NCBI RefSeq assembly: GCF_035987325.1
Contig: NZ_CP108488.1
Coordinates: forward strand, 4,588,001 to 4,652,000
Direction of reading: 5' to 3'
DNA from: Streptomyces sp. NBC_01244
Lineage (GTDB): Bacteria; Actinomycetota; Actinomycetes; Streptomycetales; Streptomycetaceae
Length of the DNA: 64,000 bases
The translations under genes and the position numbers were made by a program. The notes beneath the pieces are model-generated. The model was not told the DNA's origin. It made no database searches and saw nothing but the letters and a program-made list of their open reading frames with translations. Shown here in pieces: positions 16,798-26,759 of the stretch (position 1 is the stretch's first letter; every line of letters starts with the position of its first letter).

Positions 16798-17552
16798 TTC
16801 GCGGCCGCCTGCGCCTTGGCCTTGGCGATGGCGGCCTCGAAGGCCGCCGGGGGCTGGGCTCCGGCGATGGGCTGCCCGTTGATCAGGAAGGACGGGGTGG
16901 AGGTGACGCCGATGCGGTACCCCTCCTCCCGGTCCTTCTCCAGAGCGGCGGCGGCCTGCTCCCCTGCCATGTCCTTCGTGAAGCGCTCCAGGTCCGGGAC
17001 CCCCGCCTCGCGCGCCAGCTCGGTCAGCCGCTCCGCGCCGAAGCCCTTCTCCTTGGCGCCCTCGGCGTACGCGGCCGCGTGGAACTGTGCGAAGCGGTCC
17101 TGCTGCCCCGCCGCCCAGGCGGCCTTGGCGGCGGCCTCGGAGTCGGCGCCGAAGATCGGGAAGTTGCGCCACTCGATGCGCAGGGTGCCGTCCTCCACGT
17201 ACTTCTTCATCAGCGCGGGCTCGGTGTCGCGGGCGAACTTTCCGCAGTAGCCGCACTTGAAGTCGGAGTACTCGATCAGGACGACGGGAGCGTCGGCGCG
17301 GCCGGCGGCGAGCTTGTCCCCGGGCTCGCGGCGGGCCAGGGCCTTGAGCTGCGCGGCGGGGTCCTTGGCGGATCCGGCCTCGGGAGCGGAAGCCGCGGAC
17401 GACCGGGCGGCACCGGCGGCGCCGTCGTCCGGCTTGGTGGCCTGCCAGGAGACGAGGCCGAGGGTGACGGCGGCGAGGGCGACCCCGGCGGAGATCAGCA
17501 GGGGCTTGCGGGAGGAAGAGGAAGAAGGGGAGGAGGAAGGGGAAGGGGACAT
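16794..17552 (-). CDS. DsbA-family thioredoxin-fold oxidoreductase, membrane-anchored
   Basis: A 252-aa protein from an ATG at 17552 (TGGAG upstream). A Ser-rich start precedes a single membrane anchor (LLISAGVALAAVTLGLVSW). The thioredoxin fold contains the active site CGYC in FSDFK-like context (EYSDFKCGYCGKFARD), then GVTSTPSFLINGQPI with the cis-Pro. It belongs to the DsbA/DSBA-like thiol oxidoreductases acting outside the membrane. It is coupled to ccdA by a GTGA overlap. The open frame extends to 18134, but that part is antisense-like filler opposite a secreted-protein gene. Confidence 0.92.
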   Translation of the reverse strand: MSPSPSSSPSSSSSRKPLLISAGVALAAVTLGLVSWQATKPDDGAAGAARSSAASAPEAGSAKDPAAQLKALARREPGDKLAAGRADAPVVLIEYSDFKCGYCGKFARDTEPALMKKYVEDGTLRIEWRNFPIFGADSEAAAKAAWAAGQQDRFAQFHAAAYAEGAKEKGFGAERLTELAREAGVPDLERFTKDMAGEQAAAALEKDREEGYRIGVTSTPSFLINGQPIAGAQPPAAFEAAIAKAKAQAAAK

Positions 17553-17623
17553 GCGGGTGCTCCAGAGCTGTGCGGAGGGGTGCGGGACGAGGCGGGACCG
17601 GGCGGCTGGTGCGGCCGGTCTTC

Positions 17624-18109
17624 CTAGACCCGCATCACGGACAGCTCCAGCGGGGACGGCGCCGACTGGCCGGGCCCGCGTACGAGGACCCGTACGGGTA
17701 TCGCCCGCGACGGGACCACCACCTCGGGCCCGGGCCGTGCGGGCGGGGCCGGGGCCTGGTCGGACCGGGCCCGCGCCGGCAGGGCGGGTACGCCGTCCCG
17801 CCCGGGGGGCCCCGGGGCGCAGGCGGGCCCGGCCGGCTCGGCGGAGGCGGAGGCGGAGAAGACCGCGACGGGAACGGAGGAGCCCGGCTCCGCGGGGGCC
17901 GAGGCCCGCACGGCCACCTGCCCGGAGGCTGCGGGAACCTCGCCGACAGGGATGGCCGGGGCCACGGGGATGTCCGGGACAGCCGAGGCCACCAAGATCA
18001 CCGGGGCCGCCGGTGCCGGCGCGGCCGGCGCCGCCTGGAAGGTCCCGGCCAGCAGGGCCCAGCCCAGCAGCACCGCGAACACGCACCGGAGGCGGCGGTT
18101 GCGGGACAT
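17624..18109 (-). CDS. Secreted Ala/Pro-rich protein of unknown function
   Basis: A 161-aa protein from an ATG at 18109 (GAGG upstream). A clear signal peptide (RNRRLRCVFAVLLGWALLAG, AxA-type cleavage near APAAP) is followed by low-complexity Ala/Pro/Val sequence. It ends in a more structured part (VVVPSRAIPVRVLVRGPG...LELSVMRV). I recognise no domain. It lies just upstream of the DsbA/CcdA pair in the same direction and may be one of their extracytoplasmic clients, although only one Cys is left after the signal peptide. Confidence 0.6.
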   Translation of the reverse strand: MSRNRRLRCVFAVLLGWALLAGTFQAAPAAPAPAAPVILVASAVPDIPVAPAIPVGEVPAASGQVAVRASAPAEPGSSVPVAVFSASASAEPAGPACAPGPPGRDGVPALPARARSDQAPAPPARPGPEVVVPSRAIPVRVLVRGPGQSAPSPLELSVMRV

Positions 18110-18302
18110 CGTGGGCGGCCTCTCGCTGGGACATCGCTGGGACATCGACGGGACAGCGACGGGACGTCGACTGGACGTCGCTGGGAACACGTCAGGGGGA
18201 CACATCGGGGTAACGCTCGGCGGACTCGTCCCGAAATGGTACGGGTCGGCCCCACAAATGCGTTCGCCACCCGGCACCTACGGGTGAGATCCTCGACCAG
18301 GT

Positions 18303-21300
18303 ATGTCTACTTCCTTCGCCGCCCTGCAGACGCTTCTCGGTGAGATCTCCCTCCGTGACGCGCACCGCCTCGGCCGCCGCCTCGAAGGCGCCCGCCGCAT
18401 CCGCAAGCCCGAGGCCAAGCAGGCCGTACTCGACGAGATCCGTGCGGAGGCCGAAAAGGCCGCCGTGCGACTGGCCGGGCGCGCCTCGCGGAAGCCCGAG
18501 GTCACGTATCCCGAGAACCTTCCCGTCAGCCAGAAGAAGGACGAGATCGCCGAGGCGATACGCGACCACCAGGTCGTGATCGTCGCGGGCGAGACCGGCT
18601 CCGGCAAGACCACACAGATCCCCAAGATCTGCATGGAGCTGGGGCGCGGGGTCCGGGGCATGATCGGGCACACCCAGCCCCGCCGGATCGCGGCCCGCAC
18701 GGTCGCGGAACGCATCGCGGAGGAACTGAAGTCCGAGATCGGCCAGACCGTCGGCTGGAAGGTCCGGTTCACCGACCAGGTGGACCAGGACGCGACCTTC
18801 GTGAAGCTGATGACGGACGGCATCCTGCTCGCCGAGATCCAGACGGACCGCGAGCTGCGCGCGTACGACACGATCATCATCGACGAGGCCCACGAGCGGT
18901 CGCTGAACATCGACTTCCTGCTCGGCTACCTCGCCACGCTGCTGCCCAAGCGGCCCGACCTCAAGGTGATCATCACCTCGGCGACCATCGACCCGGAGCG
19001 CTTCTCCCGGCACTTCGGCGAGGCCCCGATCGTCGAGGTCAGTGGGCGCACGTATCCGGTGGAGGTCCGCTACCGGCCGCTCCTGGAAGACGATTCCGAG
19101 GACAGCGACCGCGACCAGATCACCGCGATCTGCGAGGCCGTGGACGAGCTCCAGGCGGAGGGGCCGGGCGACATCCTGGTCTTCCTCTCCGGCGAGCGCG
19201 AGATCCGCGACACCGCGGACGCGCTGGAGAAGCGCAAGCTCCGCCTGACCGAGGTCCTCCCCCTCTACGCGCGCCTCTCGCACGCCGAGCAGCACCGCGT
19301 CTTCCAGCAGCACACCGGGCGCAGGATCGTCCTGGCGACCAACGTCGCCGAGACCTCGCTGACCGTCCCGGGCATCAAGTACGTGATCGACCCGGGCAGC
19401 GCCCGCATCTCCCGCTACAGCCACCGCACCAAGGTCCAGCGGCTGCCCATCGAGCGGATCTCGCAGGCCAGCGCCAACCAGCGCAAGGGCCGCTGCGGCC
19501 GTACCTCGGACGGCATCTGCATCCGGCTGTACTCGGAGGACGACTTCCTGACCCGTCCGGAGTTCACGGACGCCGAGATCCTGCGCACCAACCTCGCCTC
19601 CGTCATCCTCCAGATGACCGCGGCCGGCCTCGGCGAGATCGAGAAGTTCCCCTTCATCGACCCGCCGGACCACCGCAACATCCGCGACGGCGTGCAGCTC
19701 CTCCAGGAGCTCGGCGCGCTCGACCCGGACGAGAAGGCCGCGTCCAAGGAGGGTGGCCAGAAGCGGCTCACCCCGATGGGCCGCCAGCTCTCCCAGCTGC
19801 CCGTGGACCCGCGGCTCGCCCGCATGGTGGTGGAGGCGGACAAGAACAACTGCGTCCGCGAGGTCATGGTCATCGCGGCGGCCCTGTCCATCCAGGACCC
19901 GCGCGAGCGGCCCTCGGACAAGCAGACGCAGGCCGACCAGAACCACGCCCGGTTCAAGGACGAGACGAGCGACTTCCTCTCCTTCCTGAACATGTGGCGC
20001 TACGTCCGGGAGCAGCAGAAGGAGCGCGGCTCCTCCTCCTTCCGCCGGATGTGCAAGCAGGAGTACCTGAACTTCCTGCGGATCCGCGAATGGCAGGACA
20101 TCTATTCGCAGCTGCGTACGGTCGCCAAGACCATGGGCATCCACGTCAACGAGGCCGATGCCCCGGAGACGAGCGTGCACATCTCGCTGCTCGCCGGTCT
20201 GCTGTCGCACATCGGGCTGAAGGACACCGACAAGAACGAGTACCTGGGGGCCCGGTCCGCCAAGTTCGCGATCTTCCCCGGTTCCTCGCTGTTCAAGAAG
20301 CAGCCGAAGTTCCTGATGTCGGCCGAGCTGGTGGAGACCTCGCGGCTGTGGGCCCGGGTGAACGCCAAGGTCGAGCCCGAGTGGGTGGAGCCGCTCGCCC
20401 AACACCTGATCAAGCGCACGTACAGCGAGCCGCACTGGGAGAAGGACCAGGCGGCGGTGATGGCCTTCGAGAAGGTCACGCTGTACGGCGTGCCGATCGT
20501 CGCGCAGCGGAAGATCAACTACGGCCGGATCGACGCCGAGGTCTCGCGCGACCTGTTCATTCGCAACGCCCTGGTCGAGGGTGACTGGCGGACCCACCAC
20601 AAGTTCTACGCCGACAACCGCAAGCTCCTCACCGAGGTGGAGGAGCTGGAGAACCGGGCCCGGCGCCGCGACATCGTGGTCGACGACGAGACGCTCTTCG
20701 ACTTCTACGACCAGCGGATCCCCGAACACGTGGTCTCCGGGGCGCACTTCGACTCCTGGTGGAAGCACAAGAAGCGCGACGAGCCCGAACTGCTCGACTT
20801 CGAGCGCGAGATGCTCCTGACGGAGAAGGCGGCCGGGGTCACCAAGGCCGACTATCCGGACTCCTGGATGCAGGGCCGGCTGAAGTTCCGGGTGACCTAC
20901 CAGTTCGAGCCGGGCGCGGACGCGGACGGCGTGACCGTCCACATCCCGCTCCAGGTGCTGAACCAGGTCACGGACGAGGGCTTCGACTGGCAGATCCCGG
21001 GTCTGCGCGAGGAGGTGGTCACGGAGCTGATCCGGTCCCTCCCGAAGCCGATCCGCCGGCACTACGTGCCCGCGCCGAACTTCGCGACCCGCTTCCTGGC
21101 CACCTCGCACCCGCTGCAGGAGCCCCTGCACGTGACGCTGGCCCGGGAGCTCCAGCGGATGGTCGGGGTCCCGGTCAGCGCCGAGGACTTCGACCTGACC
21201 CGGATCCCCGACCACCTGAAGATCACCTTCCGGATCGTCGACGAGCGCCGCAAGAACCTCGCCGAGGCCAAGGACCTGGAGGCCCTGCGGCTCCAGCTCA

Positions 21301-22253
21301 AGCCCAAGGCCCGCCAGGCCCTCTCGCAGGCCGCCGCGGCCACCGCCGAGCGGGAGGGCGGGGAGTCGGTGGAGAAGACGGGGCTGTCGGACTGGACGAT
21401 CGGCACGCTGACCAAGGTCTTCGAGACCCGCCGGGCCGGCCAGCCGGTGAAGGCGTACCCGGCGCTCGTGGACGCCCGTACGAGCGTCTCCGTACGCCTC
21501 TTCGACACCGAGGCCGAGCAGCAGCAGGCGATGCGGCTCGGCACCCGGCGCCTGATCCTGCTCAACATCACGGTGAACCCGGCGAAGTTCGCCTCGGACC
21601 ACCTGAGCAACCAGCAGAAGCTGGCCCTGTCGCGCAATCCGCACGGCTCCATCCAGGCGCTGTTCGACGACTGCGCGACCGCGGCGGCCGACCACCTGAT
21701 CGCACGGCACGGCGGCCCGGCATGGGACGAGGCGGGCTTCCGCAAGCTCTACGAGGCCGTGCGGACCGACCTGGTGGACACGACCGTACGGACGATCACG
21801 CAGGTGCAGCAGGTGCTGGCCGCCTGGCAGGCCTGTGAGCGCCGCCTGAAGACCACGGCCAGCCTCGCCCTGGTGGCCAACGTCCAGGACGTCAAGACGC
21901 AGCTCGCGGCGCTCATGCCGGCCGGCTTCGTCACGCTGACCGGACTGCGCCGGCTGCCGGACCTGATGCGCTACCTGGTGGCCATCGACCGGCGGCTCCA
22001 GCAGATGCCCACGGGCGTCCAGCGCGACACCACGCGCATGGAGAAGGTCCACGAGATGCGGGACGAGTACCTGTGGCTGCTGGAGCAGTTGCCGAAGGGC
22101 AGGCCCGTCCCGGCGGAGGTCACCGAGATCCGCTGGATGATCGAGGAACTGCGGGTCAGCTACTTCGCGCACGCGCTCGGAACGGCCTATCCGATCTCCG
22201 ACAAACGCATCGTGAAGGCGGTGGACGCGGCGGCCCCGGGACCCGCTCGGTGA
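18303..22253 (+). CDS. hrpA: ATP-dependent RNA helicase HrpA (DEAH box)
   Basis: A 1316-aa protein of full HrpA length. Motif I GETGSGKTTQ (about 97-106), DEAH motif II, SATID motif III and QRKGRCGRT motif VI are all present. The HA2, OB-fold and the long DUF3418 C-terminal region typical of HrpA follow. HrpA remodels mRNA and rescues stalled or collided ribosomes. The start ATG is 9 bp after a poorly conserved leader. It is a single-gene unit ending before tRNA-Asp. In the S. coelicolor arrangement I remember, hrpA is the neighbour of bldC, as here. Confidence 0.96.
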   Translation: MSTSFAALQTLLGEISLRDAHRLGRRLEGARRIRKPEAKQAVLDEIRAEAEKAAVRLAGRASRKPEVTYPENLPVSQKKDEIAEAIRDHQVVIVAGETGSGKTTQIPKICMELGRGVRGMIGHTQPRRIAARTVAERIAEELKSEIGQTVGWKVRFTDQVDQDATFVKLMTDGILLAEIQTDRELRAYDTIIIDEAHERSLNIDFLLGYLATLLPKRPDLKVIITSATIDPERFSRHFGEAPIVEVSGRTYPVEVRYRPLLEDDSEDSDRDQITAICEAVDELQAEGPGDILVFLSGEREIRDTADALEKRKLRLTEVLPLYARLSHAEQHRVFQQHTGRRIVLATNVAETSLTVPGIKYVIDPGSARISRYSHRTKVQRLPIERISQASANQRKGRCGRTSDGICIRLYSEDDFLTRPEFTDAEILRTNLASVILQMTAAGLGEIEKFPFIDPPDHRNIRDGVQLLQELGALDPDEKAASKEGGQKRLTPMGRQLSQLPVDPRLARMVVEADKNNCVREVMVIAAALSIQDPRERPSDKQTQADQNHARFKDETSDFLSFLNMWRYVREQQKERGSSSFRRMCKQEYLNFLRIREWQDIYSQLRTVAKTMGIHVNEADAPETSVHISLLAGLLSHIGLKDTDKNEYLGARSAKFAIFPGSSLFKKQPKFLMSAELVETSRLWARVNAKVEPEWVEPLAQHLIKRTYSEPHWEKDQAAVMAFEKVTLYGVPIVAQRKINYGRIDAEVSRDLFIRNALVEGDWRTHHKFYADNRKLLTEVEELENRARRRDIVVDDETLFDFYDQRIPEHVVSGAHFDSWWKHKKRDEPELLDFEREMLLTEKAAGVTKADYPDSWMQGRLKFRVTYQFEPGADADGVTVHIPLQVLNQVTDEGFDWQIPGLREEVVTELIRSLPKPIRRHYVPAPNFATRFLATSHPLQEPLHVTLARELQRMVGVPVSAEDFDLTRIPDHLKITFRIVDERRKNLAEAKDLEALRLQLKPKARQALSQAAAATAEREGGESVEKTGLSDWTIGTLTKVFETRRAGQPVKAYPALVDARTSVSVRLFDTEAEQQQAMRLGTRRLILLNITVNPAKFASDHLSNQQKLALSRNPHGSIQALFDDCATAAADHLIARHGGPAWDEAGFRKLYEAVRTDLVDTTVRTITQVQQVLAAWQACERRLKTTASLALVANVQDVKTQLAALMPAGFVTLTGLRRLPDLMRYLVAIDRRLQQMPTGVQRDTTRMEKVHEMRDEYLWLLEQLPKGRPVPAEVTEIRWMIEELRVSYFAHALGTAYPISDKRIVKAVDAAAPGPAR

Positions 22254-22322
22254 TCGAGTTCGACTGCACCCCCTGAGCTGCGGTACAGTCTGATTCGCAG
22301 CCGCCCAGCGGCCGCAAATCAA

Positions 22323-22396
22323 GGACCTGTGGAGCAGTTGGTTAGCTCGCCACCCTGTCAAGGTGGAGGTCGCGGGTTCAAGTCCCGTCAGGTTCG
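22323..22396 (+). tRNA. tRNA-Asp (GTC), copy 2
   Basis: Identical in all 74 positions to the copy at 15719-15792; anticodon GTC. It is followed closely by a perfect terminator hairpin. Confidence 0.95.
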
Positions 22397-22402
22397 CAAG
22401 AT

Positions 22403-22440
22403 CGTCAGGGCCCGCATCCTCAGGGATGCGGGCCCTGACG
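22403..22440 (+). terminator. Terminator of tRNA-Asp copy 2
   Basis: Perfect 17-bp stem (22403-22419 with 22424-22440) around a TCAG loop. There is no T tract afterwards. Confidence 0.8.
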
Positions 22441-22945
22441 CGTTTCCGGGGCACGACGGCACCGAAGTGCGGGGCGACGTACGGCCCGAGCCGCCGTCCG
22501 GCGCGTCGGCCACGGCACGGTCCCGTTGGGCCGGACGGCCCACCAGCCCGCCTCACGGCACCGATTGGGCCCAGCCACTCCCAGAACCCCCACCAGGCCC
22601 TCCACGGCACGCTGAGGGCCCCCTGGAGCCCCGCGCGGGGCCGGCCGAGAAGTCGGGGCCGCCCCGAACCGCCACCTCCCGGCCGCCGCCCGCACCCCCT
22701 CCGGCCCCGTCACCCCATCGCGGCCGCGAAATCGCCCGTTCGGATGATGCGCTCTGCGCGGCACATCCCTTTACGGGGTGCATCGCCTGAACCACAAGAG
22801 TGATCATCTGTGACGGGAGTCACCCCATGTGTTTTTGAGACGCACGCTTTTATCGGACTCATACGCCCGCTCGATTTTATATGTGCCATTGCACCCACCC
22901 CGGCCGGCTCCGCACACCAGCTCGATAACCCCCTGACCAGGGCAT
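22441..22945. other. Gene-free stretch between tRNA-Asp and bldC terminator
   Basis: No gene is supported. Reading frames here are Pro/Arg-rich shadows without an RBS. The right part (about 22830-22900) is locally AT-rich, with TTTTATCGG and TTTTATATG, and could hold a promoter or short untranslated RNA, but nothing definite is visible. Confidence 0.5.
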
Positions 22946-22985
22946 AAAAAAGATCGCGCTGGACCCGGCGGAGTCCAGCGCGATC
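22946..22985 (-). terminator. bldC rho-independent terminator
   Basis: GATCGCGCTGGAC/GTCCAGCGCGATC, a 13-bp perfect stem, is followed on the minus strand by TTTTTT (22951-22946). It lies about 110 bp behind the bldC stop, leaving a 3' UTR of about that length. Confidence 0.9.
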
Positions 22986-23094
22986 GAACGACTGATGAAC
23001 CTGTTGGGGCAGGTCCGGTCGTTTCAAAGCTCTGTGGGTCTCATCGGATTGGGGGACCCGATATCGACCCGGCAATAAGTGGTGCTGCGGAACC

Positions 23095-23301
23095 TCAGGC
23101 CTCGCTGCGCTGCTGCGGAATTCCCGCAAGCAGTGCGCGGACCTCAGCCTCGCGGTAGCGGCGGTGTCCACCCAGGGTGCGGATGGACGTGAGCTTGCCA
23201 GCCTTGGCCCAACGGGTGACCGTCTTCGGGTCCACGCGGAACATCGTGGCAACCTCAGCCGGGGTCAGCAGCGGCTCGGCATCAGGGGTGCGAGCGGTCA
23301 T
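23095..23301 (-). CDS. bldC: Developmental regulator BldC (MerR-like DNA-binding domain)
   Basis: A 68-aa protein of exactly the BldC length, from an ATG at 23301 with GAGGAGG six bases upstream. The sequence LLTPAEVATMFRVDPKTVTRWAKAGKL and TLGGHRRYREAEVRALL is the single winged-helix domain of BldC. It has no effector or dimerisation helix. BldC binds head-to-tail on direct repeats and holds back sporulation genes in Streptomyces during vegetative growth. Gene context (hrpA on one side, a conserved hypothetical and vdh on the other) agrees. Confidence 0.97.
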   Translation of the reverse strand: MTARTPDAEPLLTPAEVATMFRVDPKTVTRWAKAGKLTSIRTLGGHRRYREAEVRALLAGIPQQRSEA

Positions 23302-23889
23302 GAGCGGCCTCCTCGGGAGAACCGAACCATCTCGGTTCTTTCCTCTAAATTCTGCACCTTGGCCCACGTTGCCCGAAATGGACATACGCGGGCCGAGTCG
23401 GTTATAGGACGAACGGCTTGTCCTCGGCACTACAACTACACCATCCGTCCAGCCTCGACGGCCAAACCGATGGAATTGCCCTCCGAGGTGTTCATCAGCG
23501 GCGGAAGCCGATGGACCGTCCCATAACGGACAGTCACCCCACTGTGACGATCAGTCACAGAGCGATCAGGAGTCGTCAGACCCCCCGTAGAGTGCAATAC
23601 CGAGCATTCCGCCCTTAGTTGGACGGAAGGAACCCTCCCCGGACTCCTTGTCCTATTTTGGCACGAGGGTAGGGGAAGGGCGCAAGGGTGTAGAAAGTGC
23701 GGTCCGTCACGCTTGGGCCAATGGCCCGTATCGGGACGTAGGTCCCGGAACAAAGACCCAAAAGAGGGCATCACGGCCTTGAGCTGGCCGTTCTCTTCCG
23801 AGCTCGGCCGATCGCCGGATGGACAACCGCGCCCGGAGTCGCTAGCGGGGTCGCGCAGGTCACTCCGGCCGGATCCGGAACCGAACGAC
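23302..23889. other. Upstream region of bldC with palindromic site
   Basis: A 588-bp region without a supported gene. It must contain the bldC promoter on the minus strand. A perfect palindrome CTGTGAC-GATCA-GTCACAG lies at 23542-23560, and another CAGTCAC half-site lies just before it at about 23531. A locally AT-rich patch (about 23640-23660) is also present. Confidence 0.5.
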
Positions 23890-24744
23890 TCAGTTGGCGA
23901 AGAGTCTCTCCCGGACCGCCCGCCACCGCTCCGCCAGGGCCCCGTAAGTCCGCCCCGCCCCGTCCCGGTCCCCGGCCCGCAGGGCCGCGAGCCCCGCCGC
24001 CAGGTCCGCCGCCGAGTGGTCGGCCTCCAGCCGGTCCGCCGGCAGGGCGTGCAGCAGCCCGCCGTAGTCGAGCTCCACCATCGAGCGGGGGTGGAACTCC
24101 TCCAGCCAGCTGCCGACCTCCACCAGCCCCTCGGCGAGCATCCCGTACCCCTCCGCCTCCCGCAGGGTCCGCAGCCCCCGCGCGAGCCGGCGCCGGGCCT
24201 GCACCATCGGCGTCCGGTAGCGCAGCCCCTCGCCCGGCACGTACTCCCGCTCCTCGTCGGACACCAGCACGAACCAGCGCAGCGGCACCTGCCAGACCCC
24301 CGTGCGGATCCACGGCCGCGCGTCGGGATTGCGCACGCGCCAGAGCTCGTAGTCCTCGGTCGCGCGGCGGCGGGCGGCCGCGGGCAGGGCGGCGTCGAGT
24401 ACCGGCAGCGGGAACTCGGCCTGCAGTTCCTGGAGCGCGAGCCAGCCCCGCAGCCTCGTCCGCCAGGGGCAGACCAGCAGGACCCCGTCGACCTCGGCGG
24501 TGAAGGCGTCCGCGCTCTCGTGCGCCGGGACCCCGACCACGGGCACCCGCACCAAGTCCACGAGCGACCGTCGCAGTTCGTCCTGGGCCGTCGGGGTGGC
24601 CCCGCGCCGGGCGTAGTCGGCCCAGTGGGCGCGCTCGGGCTCCGGGAAGGCCGTCAGCGGCTCGTAGACGCGCAGGTAGGAGGCGTAGGGGACGACGGGG
24701 GCCGAGCGGGCGGACGGCAGCCTGGGATCGGTGGATTCGCTCAC
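23890..24744 (-). CDS. Conserved hypothetical protein
   Basis: A 284-aa protein from a GTG at 24744, supported by GGGGGAG ten bases upstream. It is soluble, Arg/Glu/Leu-rich and helical, with short conserved-looking segments (PYASYLRVYEPLTAFPEPERAHW, YELWRVRNPDARPWIR, VPLRWFVLVSDEEREYV). There are no Cys-based, nucleotide-binding or membrane motifs. I recall a protein at this place next to bldC in other Streptomyces but know no function. It is transcribed away from vdh. Confidence 0.75.
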   Translation of the reverse strand: MSESTDPRLPSARSAPVVPYASYLRVYEPLTAFPEPERAHWADYARRGATPTAQDELRRSLVDLVRVPVVGVPAHESADAFTAEVDGVLLVCPWRTRLRGWLALQELQAEFPLPVLDAALPAAARRRATEDYELWRVRNPDARPWIRTGVWQVPLRWFVLVSDEEREYVPGEGLRYRTPMVQARRRLARGLRTLREAEGYGMLAEGLVEVGSWLEEFHPRSMVELDYGGLLHALPADRLEADHSAADLAAGLAALRAGDRDGAGRTYGALAERWRAVRERLFAN

Positions 24745-24940
24745 GCTCTCGTACTCCCCCGCCCCGCCCGGCGCTACTCCGGCGCGCGGTCGCCCGCCCG
24801 CCTCCCACCCTTGAGTGTCCCGATCTCCGGACGGGGAGGATCGCCGGGCCCCCGAGGTCTTACGCTGCTCCCAGCACGCCCTCCCCCACCCGCAGGGCGG
24901 GCGTCTTTCCCGCCGCATCTCTTCCATGGGAGTCACCACC

Positions 24941-26035
24941 GTGACCGAAATGACCGACGGCGTCCTGCACACCCTGTTCCGCAGTGAACAGGGCGGCCAC
25001 GAGCAAGTCGTGCTGTGCCAGGACCGAGCCTCCGGCCTGAAGGCCGTCATCGCGATCCACTCCACCGCCCTGGGCCCGGCCCTCGGCGGTACGCGGTTCC
25101 ACGCGTACGCCTCGGACGAGGAGGCCGTCCTCGACGCGCTGAACCTCTCGCGCGGCATGTCGTACAAGAACGCGCTCGCCGGGCTCGACCTCGGCGGCGG
25201 CAAGGCCGTCATCATCGGCGACCCGGACGTCCTGAAGTCCGAGGAGCTGCTGCTGGCCTACGGCCGGTTCGTGGAGTCCCTCGGCGGCCGCTACGTGACC
25301 GCCTGCGACGTCGGCACCTACGTGGCCGACATGGACGTCGTGGCCCGCGAGACCCGCTGGGCGACCGGCCGCTCCCCCGAGAACGGCGGCGCCGGCGACT
25401 CCTCGGTCCTCACCGCCTTCGGCGTCTTCCAGGGCATGCGCGCCAGCGCCCAGCACCTGTGGGGCGACCCGACCCTGCGCGGCCGCAAGGTGGGCGTCGC
25501 GGGCGTCGGCAAGGTCGGCCACCACCTGGTCGAGCACCTGCTGGAGGACGGCGCCGAGGTCGTCATCACGGACGTCCGCACCGAGTCCGTCGAGCGCATC
25601 CTCGACAAGCACCCCGGCAAGGTGACCGCCGTCGCCGACACCGAGGCGCTGATCCGCGTGGAGGGCCTGGACATCTACGCCCCCTGCGCGCTCGGCGGGG
25701 CCCTGAACGACGACTCGGTGCCCGCCCTCACCGCCAAGATCGTCTGCGGTGCGGCGAACAACCAGCTCGCCCACCCCGGCATCGAGAAGGACCTCGCGGA
25801 CCGCGGGATCCTCTACGCGCCGGACTACGTGGTCAACGCGGGCGGGGTCATCCAGGTCGCCGACGAGCTGCGCGGCTTCGACTTCGACCGCTGCAAGGCC
25901 AAGGCCGCGAAGATCTTCGACACCACGCTGGAGATCTTCGCACGTGCGAAGGCGGATGGGATTCCGCCGGCCGCGGCGGCCGACCGCATCGCCGAGCAGC
26001 GGATGGCGGACGCCCGCGCCGCGCACACGGCCTGA
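24941..26035 (+). CDS. vdh: Valine (branched-chain amino acid) dehydrogenase
   Basis: A 364-aa protein from the GTG at 24941 (GGGAG eight bases upstream), the usual length for Streptomyces Vdh. The Glu/Leu/Phe/Val dehydrogenase fold is evident: GPALGGTRF, the catalytic-Lys region [17 protein letters not shown], and the NAD-binding motif [11 protein letters not shown]. It deaminates valine, leucine and isoleucine to 2-oxo acids with NAD+. This supplies branched-chain acyl-CoA for branched fatty acids and polyketides. Confidence 0.95.
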   Translation: MTEMTDGVLHTLFRSEQGGHEQVVLCQDRASGLKAVIAIHSTALGPALGGTRFHAYASDEEAVLDALNLSRGMSYKNALAGLDLGGGKAVIIGDPDVLKSEELLLAYGRFVESLGGRYVTACDVGTYVADMDVVARETRWATGRSPENGGAGDSSVLTAFGVFQGMRASAQHLWGDPTLRGRKVGVAGVGKVGHHLVEHLLEDGAEVVITDVRTESVERILDKHPGKVTAVADTEALIRVEGLDIYAPCALGGALNDDSVPALTAKIVCGAANNQLAHPGIEKDLADRGILYAPDYVVNAGGVIQVADELRGFDFDRCKAKAAKIFDTTLEIFARAKADGIPPAAAADRIAEQRMADARAAHTA

Positions 26036-26335
26036 TCCACTCACGGGGCCTTTCGGGGCCTCTGGGGCGGCCCGTCGGGGCGCAGCGAGACGGAACTCAC
26101 TGCGCTTCGGCGGGTCGTCCGTCAGGAAACGGCTAAAATCGCAGCTGACCAGCGAGGACGGGGCGCCTTGCTGGTACTGCACCGGGGCGCGTCATGCGGG
26201 CGGCGTACCGTATGGCCGCGGAAGCAGGTACCGTTAAACCCCTACGGACGGTCTCTCCACGGAGAGCCCGCTCCGAACCATGAACGCGTGTCAGACTCTG
26301 GGGCCGTCGAGCCCCGTCACCGAGGGGGTCGAGCC

Positions 26336-26602
26336 ATGGGGCGCGGCCGGGCAAAGGCCAAGCAGACGAAGGTCGCCCGCCAGCTGAAGTACAGCAGCGG
26401 CGGGACTGACTTGTCGCGTCTGGCCAATGAGCTGGGCGCATCGCACACGGAACCGCTGCCTGTCAGCGAGCCGGTCGTCGATGACGAGCTTGATGATGAT
26501 GACGAGGACGACCCGTACGCCAAGTACGCGGAGCGCTACAACAGCGATGACGAGGACGAGGACGAAGAGTCCGGTCCGTCCGTCTACCGTCGCGGTGCTT
26601 GA
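26336..26602 (+). CDS. DUF3073 family protein
   Basis: An 88-aa protein that begins GRGRAKAKQTKVARQLKY, the conserved basic start of DUF3073. It ends in a very acidic tail (DDELDDDDEDDPYAKYAE, DEDEDEE) before a YRRGA terminus. It is an actinobacterial family of unknown function found beside purM. The basic head and acidic tail suggest a nucleic-acid or ribosome-associated chaperone-like role, but that is only inference. Confidence 0.9.
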   Translation: MGRGRAKAKQTKVARQLKYSSGGTDLSRLANELGASHTEPLPVSEPVVDDELDDDDEDDPYAKYAERYNSDDEDEDEESGPSVYRRGA

Positions 26603-26670
26603 CGCGCCACTCGGCGTCGGACACGCGGTGCGCTGATCCTCATCCTCAGCAGCGGCACACAGCTTCACAT

Positions 26671-26717
26671 GCACGGAAACCCGGTCCAGGGCATCGCCCC
26701 GGGCCGGGTTTCCGTGC
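26671..26717 (+). terminator. Terminator of the DUF3073 gene
   Basis: GCACGGAAACCCGG/CCGGGTTTCCGTGC, a 14-bp perfect stem, located between the converging DUF3073 and purM genes. Confidence 0.8.
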
Positions 26718-26725
26718 TGTTCGCG

Positions 26726-26750
26726 CTGGTGGGAGCCTTGCTCCCACCAG
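26726..26750 (-). terminator. Terminator of purM
   Basis: CTGGTGGGAG/CTCCCACCAG, a perfect 10-bp stem with a 5-base loop, ten bases after the purM stop. Confidence 0.75.
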
Positions 26751-26759
26751 CCGCACCCG

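Noticed and set aside
17552..18134. N-terminal extension of the DsbA-like gene up to 18134
   Set aside because: The extension lies over the secreted-protein gene in another frame; the ATG at 17552 has an RBS and gives a normal membrane anchor.
18192..22610. A 1472-codon minus-strand frame opposite hrpA
   Set aside because: It is the antisense shadow of hrpA and also runs across tRNA-Asp; no recognisable protein family.
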